Of a DNA stretch of 9,498 nucleotides, positions 8,301-9,498 are shown piece by piece. A program made the position numbers and the translations under genes. The stretch is from Candidatus Cloacimonadota bacterium (GTDB lineage Bacteria > Cloacimonadota > Cloacimonadia > Cloacimonadales > Cloacimonadaceae): positions 1 through 9,498 of the forward strand of contig JALNWR010000100.1 in the NCBI GenBank assembly GCA_023230795.1. The letters run 5' to 3'. The notes beneath the pieces were generated by a model that did no database searches, was not told where the DNA came from, and saw only the letters and a list, made by a program, of their open reading frames with translations. The stretch's first letter is position 1. Each line of letters starts with the position of its first letter.

Positions 8301-9429
8301 ACAGCCTCTGCAAAAGCCTTCCGGTGAGCTTACAAATAAGCTTATCATGCCTGCCAGAAATATTGACCGCGCAGTCCTGATGGGTTACAGAGTCTATCGT
8401 GATGGCAGCTTCATCAGCGCAGTCGGTGATCCTGAAACCACTACTTACACCGATATGGACCTTCCCAATGGCGACTACGTCTATGGCGTGAGCGCTGTCT
8501 ATAACACCGGTGAATCTCTACCCGCTACTATAGATGTAAACGTGAATCTGGAGCTGGGCGAAGAGATTCTCTTTGATAGCTTCGAAGAATATGCTGATTT
8601 TGCCACTGATCTGGCTCCCTGGACCTTGTTAGACCAGGATGGCTCAAATACTTATGGCTTTACCGATATCAGCTTCCCGGGCAGTGAAAGTCCGATGGCC
8701 TACATCGCCTTCAACCCTGCCTCCACCGTCCCTCCCATCACTGGTATGGACGCCTTCGAAGGTGATAAGATGGCTGCCAGCTTTGCCGCTGTGACGCCTC
8801 CCAATAACGATTGGATGGTCACACCGCAAATCACCCTGGGCACAAACAGCTCTCTGAAATTCATGGCCAAGAGTCACACTGCAAATTACGGCCTGGAACG
8901 CTTCCGGGTAGGTGTATCCACCATGCCCATGATCATAGTTCAGGGATTCCAATACCTAAGCGGTACAGACTATGTAGAGGCTCCCGCCCAGTGGACCGAA
9001 TTCAGCTATGACCTCTCTGCATACGACGGTCAGGAAGTTTATATAGCCATTCGCTGTGTATCCAACGATGCTTTCGTCTTCTACGTCGATAATTTCTCCG
9101 TCCATTCCGACGGCGGCTTTGTCGATAACGAAGATGAGATCGCTCCTGCCTTCACTACAGCCCTGCAGGCAAACTATCCGAATCCGTTCAACCCGACCAC
9201 CACCATCCGCTACAGCGTGAAGGATGATGCTCCGGTTGCGATCGAGATCTATAACCTCAAGGGACAGAAAGTCAAAACCCTCGTTAGCGAATCTAAAACC
9301 GCCGGCGAACACACGGCCGTATGGAACGGCACAGACGACAGTGGCCGCCAAGTATCCACCGGAGTGTACTTCTACAAGATGAACGCCGGTAAATACAGCG
9401 CCACCAGAAAAATGATCATGATGAAATAA
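5305..9429 (+). CDS. Giant secreted modular surface protein: FN3-like and cleaved-adhesin-type domains with C-terminal sorting domain
   Basis: The product has 1374 residues and a Sec signal peptide (MRTKLSKMILMLIFSAFVIG, cleavage near 23-26). Domains by eye: an N-terminal beta domain (27-235) with NGFLAMG and APNRTFTVQWKNF; an FN3-like domain (247-337) with GYKVYLGTN and YYWQIVPFN; a cleaved-adhesin/choice-of-anchor-J domain (346-500) from YVENFDNV to FYIYVDSFSV; two tandem copies of a split FN3 module (511-799 and 801-1083); a second anchor-J-type domain (1086-1266) ending VFYVDNFSV; and a C-terminal FlgD-Ig-like/type A sorting domain (1286-1374) with NYPNPFNPTTTIRYS and GVYFYKMNAG. In relatives this terminal domain directs substrates to type IX secretion. 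No secretion machinery gene is in the window, so that route is inferred. I see no catalytic residues; adhesion or carbohydrate/protein binding on the cell surface is the likely role. A terminator follows 26 nt after the stop. Confidence 0.92.
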   Translation: MRTKLSKMILMLIFSAFVIGSWAVVSDYTFTSSTGTYTEISGGTVLLTGVPAQSNPSFNAIPLGFTFEFDGNDYTTVSIAENGFLAMGDEVSTSNLAISSSSGTNNAVVALNRNLIPRADGEIMYLLSGTAPNRTFTVQWKNFRRDTSLATNDILNFQIQLHEDANEIIFAYGATTAMTVNTAATVQVGLRGASNDDYNNRTTSTDWTATEAGTSNSNNCRLSAEVFPPNGLTFSFSPAQQGNPPMPAQTPSPAHMATNISTLTALSWQAGGGLVDGYKVYLGTNTPPSNIVNGTTQTNTIYQITTALNYNTQYYWQIVPFNADGDAVDCPVWSFTTLADPTISTYPYVENFDNVTPPALPLGWLALNQNNDDYSWASYNDSSAQTAPNAMRIRYNDTMAMNDWLVSVPLILDAEFAYRIKFHYRAHVATQAEKLALYMGTSPTAAAMTTELWSNENITNVNYQLAEVNIPANTGGTYYLGFHGYSPANRFYIYVDSFSVTEMEPVDDLYPPSNLHASVVGNDVHLGWEAPVPPPTGEWITWCNPAALGNAVGTDGAATFDVAHRFAAADLTGFHGSALTHVQFVPNEVNCVYTVKIWTGTAATQPSTLVHSQAVASPVIGQWNEVLLNTPIPIPVTGEFWIGYESNTQAGFPAGCDAGPQVEGKGNMINMGGWSSLTAVAPSLTYNWSIQGYVDHQARALVSMPEGIVEAPRAPQTGVLSMMHNPTARAAGNLSRNSVLTGYNIYRDGTLAGTVNDPAILIYTDENLNMGSYSYTVTAVYDAGESEATDAVEVAIEELDAPTDLAATVVGNDVTLDWTSPQGPQTGEWVSWSDNSAIGNSIGTDGAANFDVAHRFDATDLAAHVGNTLTQMKFVPMYQNAVYTVKIWTGGSATAPGTLVHSQVANHIIENWTTVILTNPVPITSGMQLWVGYNVNTQGGFPAGCDNGPQFEGKGNMMNFGGWTTLSQVSPTLTYNWLIQSFMADGARLKNVAMPAIAEQPLQKPSGELTNKLIMPARNIDRAVLMGYRVYRDGSFISAVGDPETTTYTDMDLPNGDYVYGVSAVYNTGESLPATIDVNVNLELGEEILFDSFEEYADFATDLAPWTLLDQDGSNTYGFTDISFPGSESPMAYIAFNPASTVPPITGMDAFEGDKMAASFAAVTPPNNDWMVTPQITLGTNSSLKFMAKSHTANYGLERFRVGVSTMPMIIVQGFQYLSGTDYVEAPAQWTEFSYDLSAYDGQEVYIAIRCVSNDAFVFYVDNFSVHSDGGFVDNEDEIAPAFTTALQANYPNPFNPTTTIRYSVKDDAPVAIEIYNLKGQKVKTLVSESKTAGEHTAVWNGTDDSGRQVSTGVYFYKMNAGKYSATRKMIMMK
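6835..7701 (+). repeat. Split-FN3 module, copy 1 (residues 511-799 of the surface protein)
   Basis: The copy opens with the first strands of an FN3 fold (PSNLHASVVGNDVHLGWEAP, 512-531). An inserted beta-rich domain follows (about 536-699) with GTDGAATFDVAHRF (553-566), VYTVKIWTG (592-600), GFPAGCD (651-657) and EGKGNM (663-668). Then comes a basic, Pro/Ala-rich linker (about 700-736), and finally the rest of the FN3 fold (GYNIYRDGT at 742-750, YTVTAVYDAGES at 775-786). It shares its whole layout with copy 2. It has two extra cysteines, C543 and C591, that copy 2 lacks. Confidence 0.85.
7705..8553 (+). repeat. Split-FN3 module, copy 2 (residues 801-1083 of the surface protein)
   Basis: This is a tandem copy of the preceding module, offset by 290 residues at its start. 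Matching landmarks are ATVVGNDVTLDW (807-818), GTDGAANFDVAHRF (843-856), VYTVKIWTG (882-890), GFPAGCD (940-946), EGKGNM (952-957), a shorter basic linker (about 989-1022), GYRVYRDGS (1027-1035) and VSAVYNTGES (1062-1071). Over the first 80 or so residues of the inserted domain I count about 60% identity to copy 1. Synonymous positions differ freely, so this is not a recent DNA duplication. Confidence 0.85.
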
Positions 9430-9455
9430 GCCTTTCGGCTGATCATTAAATACAT

Positions 9456-9487
9456 AAAAGAGCCTCCCAACCGGGAGGCTCTTTTTT
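9456..9487 (+). terminator. Strong intrinsic terminator after the surface protein gene
   Basis: A perfect 13-bp stem (AAAAGAGCCTCCC, 9456-9468, with GGGAGGCTCTTTT, 9473-9485) closes a 4-nt AACC loop and runs into six Ts (9482-9487). It begins 26 nt after the stop codon. The A-run on the left side means it could also stop transcription arriving from the right on the minus strand. Confidence 0.92.
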
Positions 9488-9498
9488 GGCTTTCTGAA

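Noticed and set aside
6841..8313. A 490-codon open frame on the minus strand opposite the two repeat copies of the surface protein
   Set aside because: It lies wholly antisense to a well-supported coding region with clear domains. Its predicted product is rich in His, Gly and Ser without a recognisable fold, and the openness follows from codon choice in the repeated region. No RBS or promoter supports it.
1..9498. CRISPR array, tRNA, rRNA, insertion sequence, phage or toxin-antitoxin genes
   Set aside because: No short regularly spaced repeats, cloverleaf-like sequences, transposase motifs or small paired genes were seen on either strand. The only repeats are the long protein-coding modules in the surface protein.

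Overview
The window looks like a piece of chromosome from a Gram-negative bacterium of the FCB supergroup. Candidatus Cloacimonadota (former WWE1) is my best guess, with Fibrobacterota, Ignavibacteriota or Bacteroidota as alternatives. The reasons are an Omp85-type outer-membrane barrel protein, so there is an outer membrane, and a giant secreted protein built of fibronectin-III and cleaved-adhesin/choice-of-anchor-J type domains that ends in the NYPNPFNPTTTIRYS-type C-terminal sorting domain common in that group. The taxon is an inference from protein style; there is no rRNA or other phylogenetic marker except lepA, which could be used to test it.

Layout: two divergent gene pairs back to back. 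On the minus strand, reading leftwards from 3351, lie lepA (elongation factor 4, complete, 599 aa) and, 5 nt after its stop, a gene for an Omp85/TamA-like outer-membrane protein with a signal peptide and about three POTRA-like repeats. Its barrel runs off the left edge of the window (515 codons present). The Omp85 gene is probably co-transcribed with, and perhaps translationally coupled to, lepA.

A 165-nt divergent intergenic region (3352-3516) separates lepA from the plus-strand genes. It holds a good sigma70-type promoter (TTGACA, 17 nt, TAGTAT) for the rightward gene, and a short inverted repeat with TTGACAA/TTGTCAA arms. The rightward genes are a 558-aa protein with three N-terminal membrane segments and a large extracytoplasmic portion of no assigned function, then, after a 111-nt gap, a 1374-aa secreted modular surface protein. 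A strong intrinsic terminator closes the block just after the latter gene.

The most distinctive object is the 1374-aa protein. It contains a roughly 285-residue module present twice in tandem, and in each copy an FN3-like fold appears to be split by a large inserted beta-rich domain. The remaining content is ordinary housekeeping and envelope biology. I see no CRISPR array, tRNA, rRNA, insertion sequence, phage gene or defence system, and no convincing new system. The nearest candidates are the split-FN3 repeat module and the uncharacterised 558-aa membrane protein.
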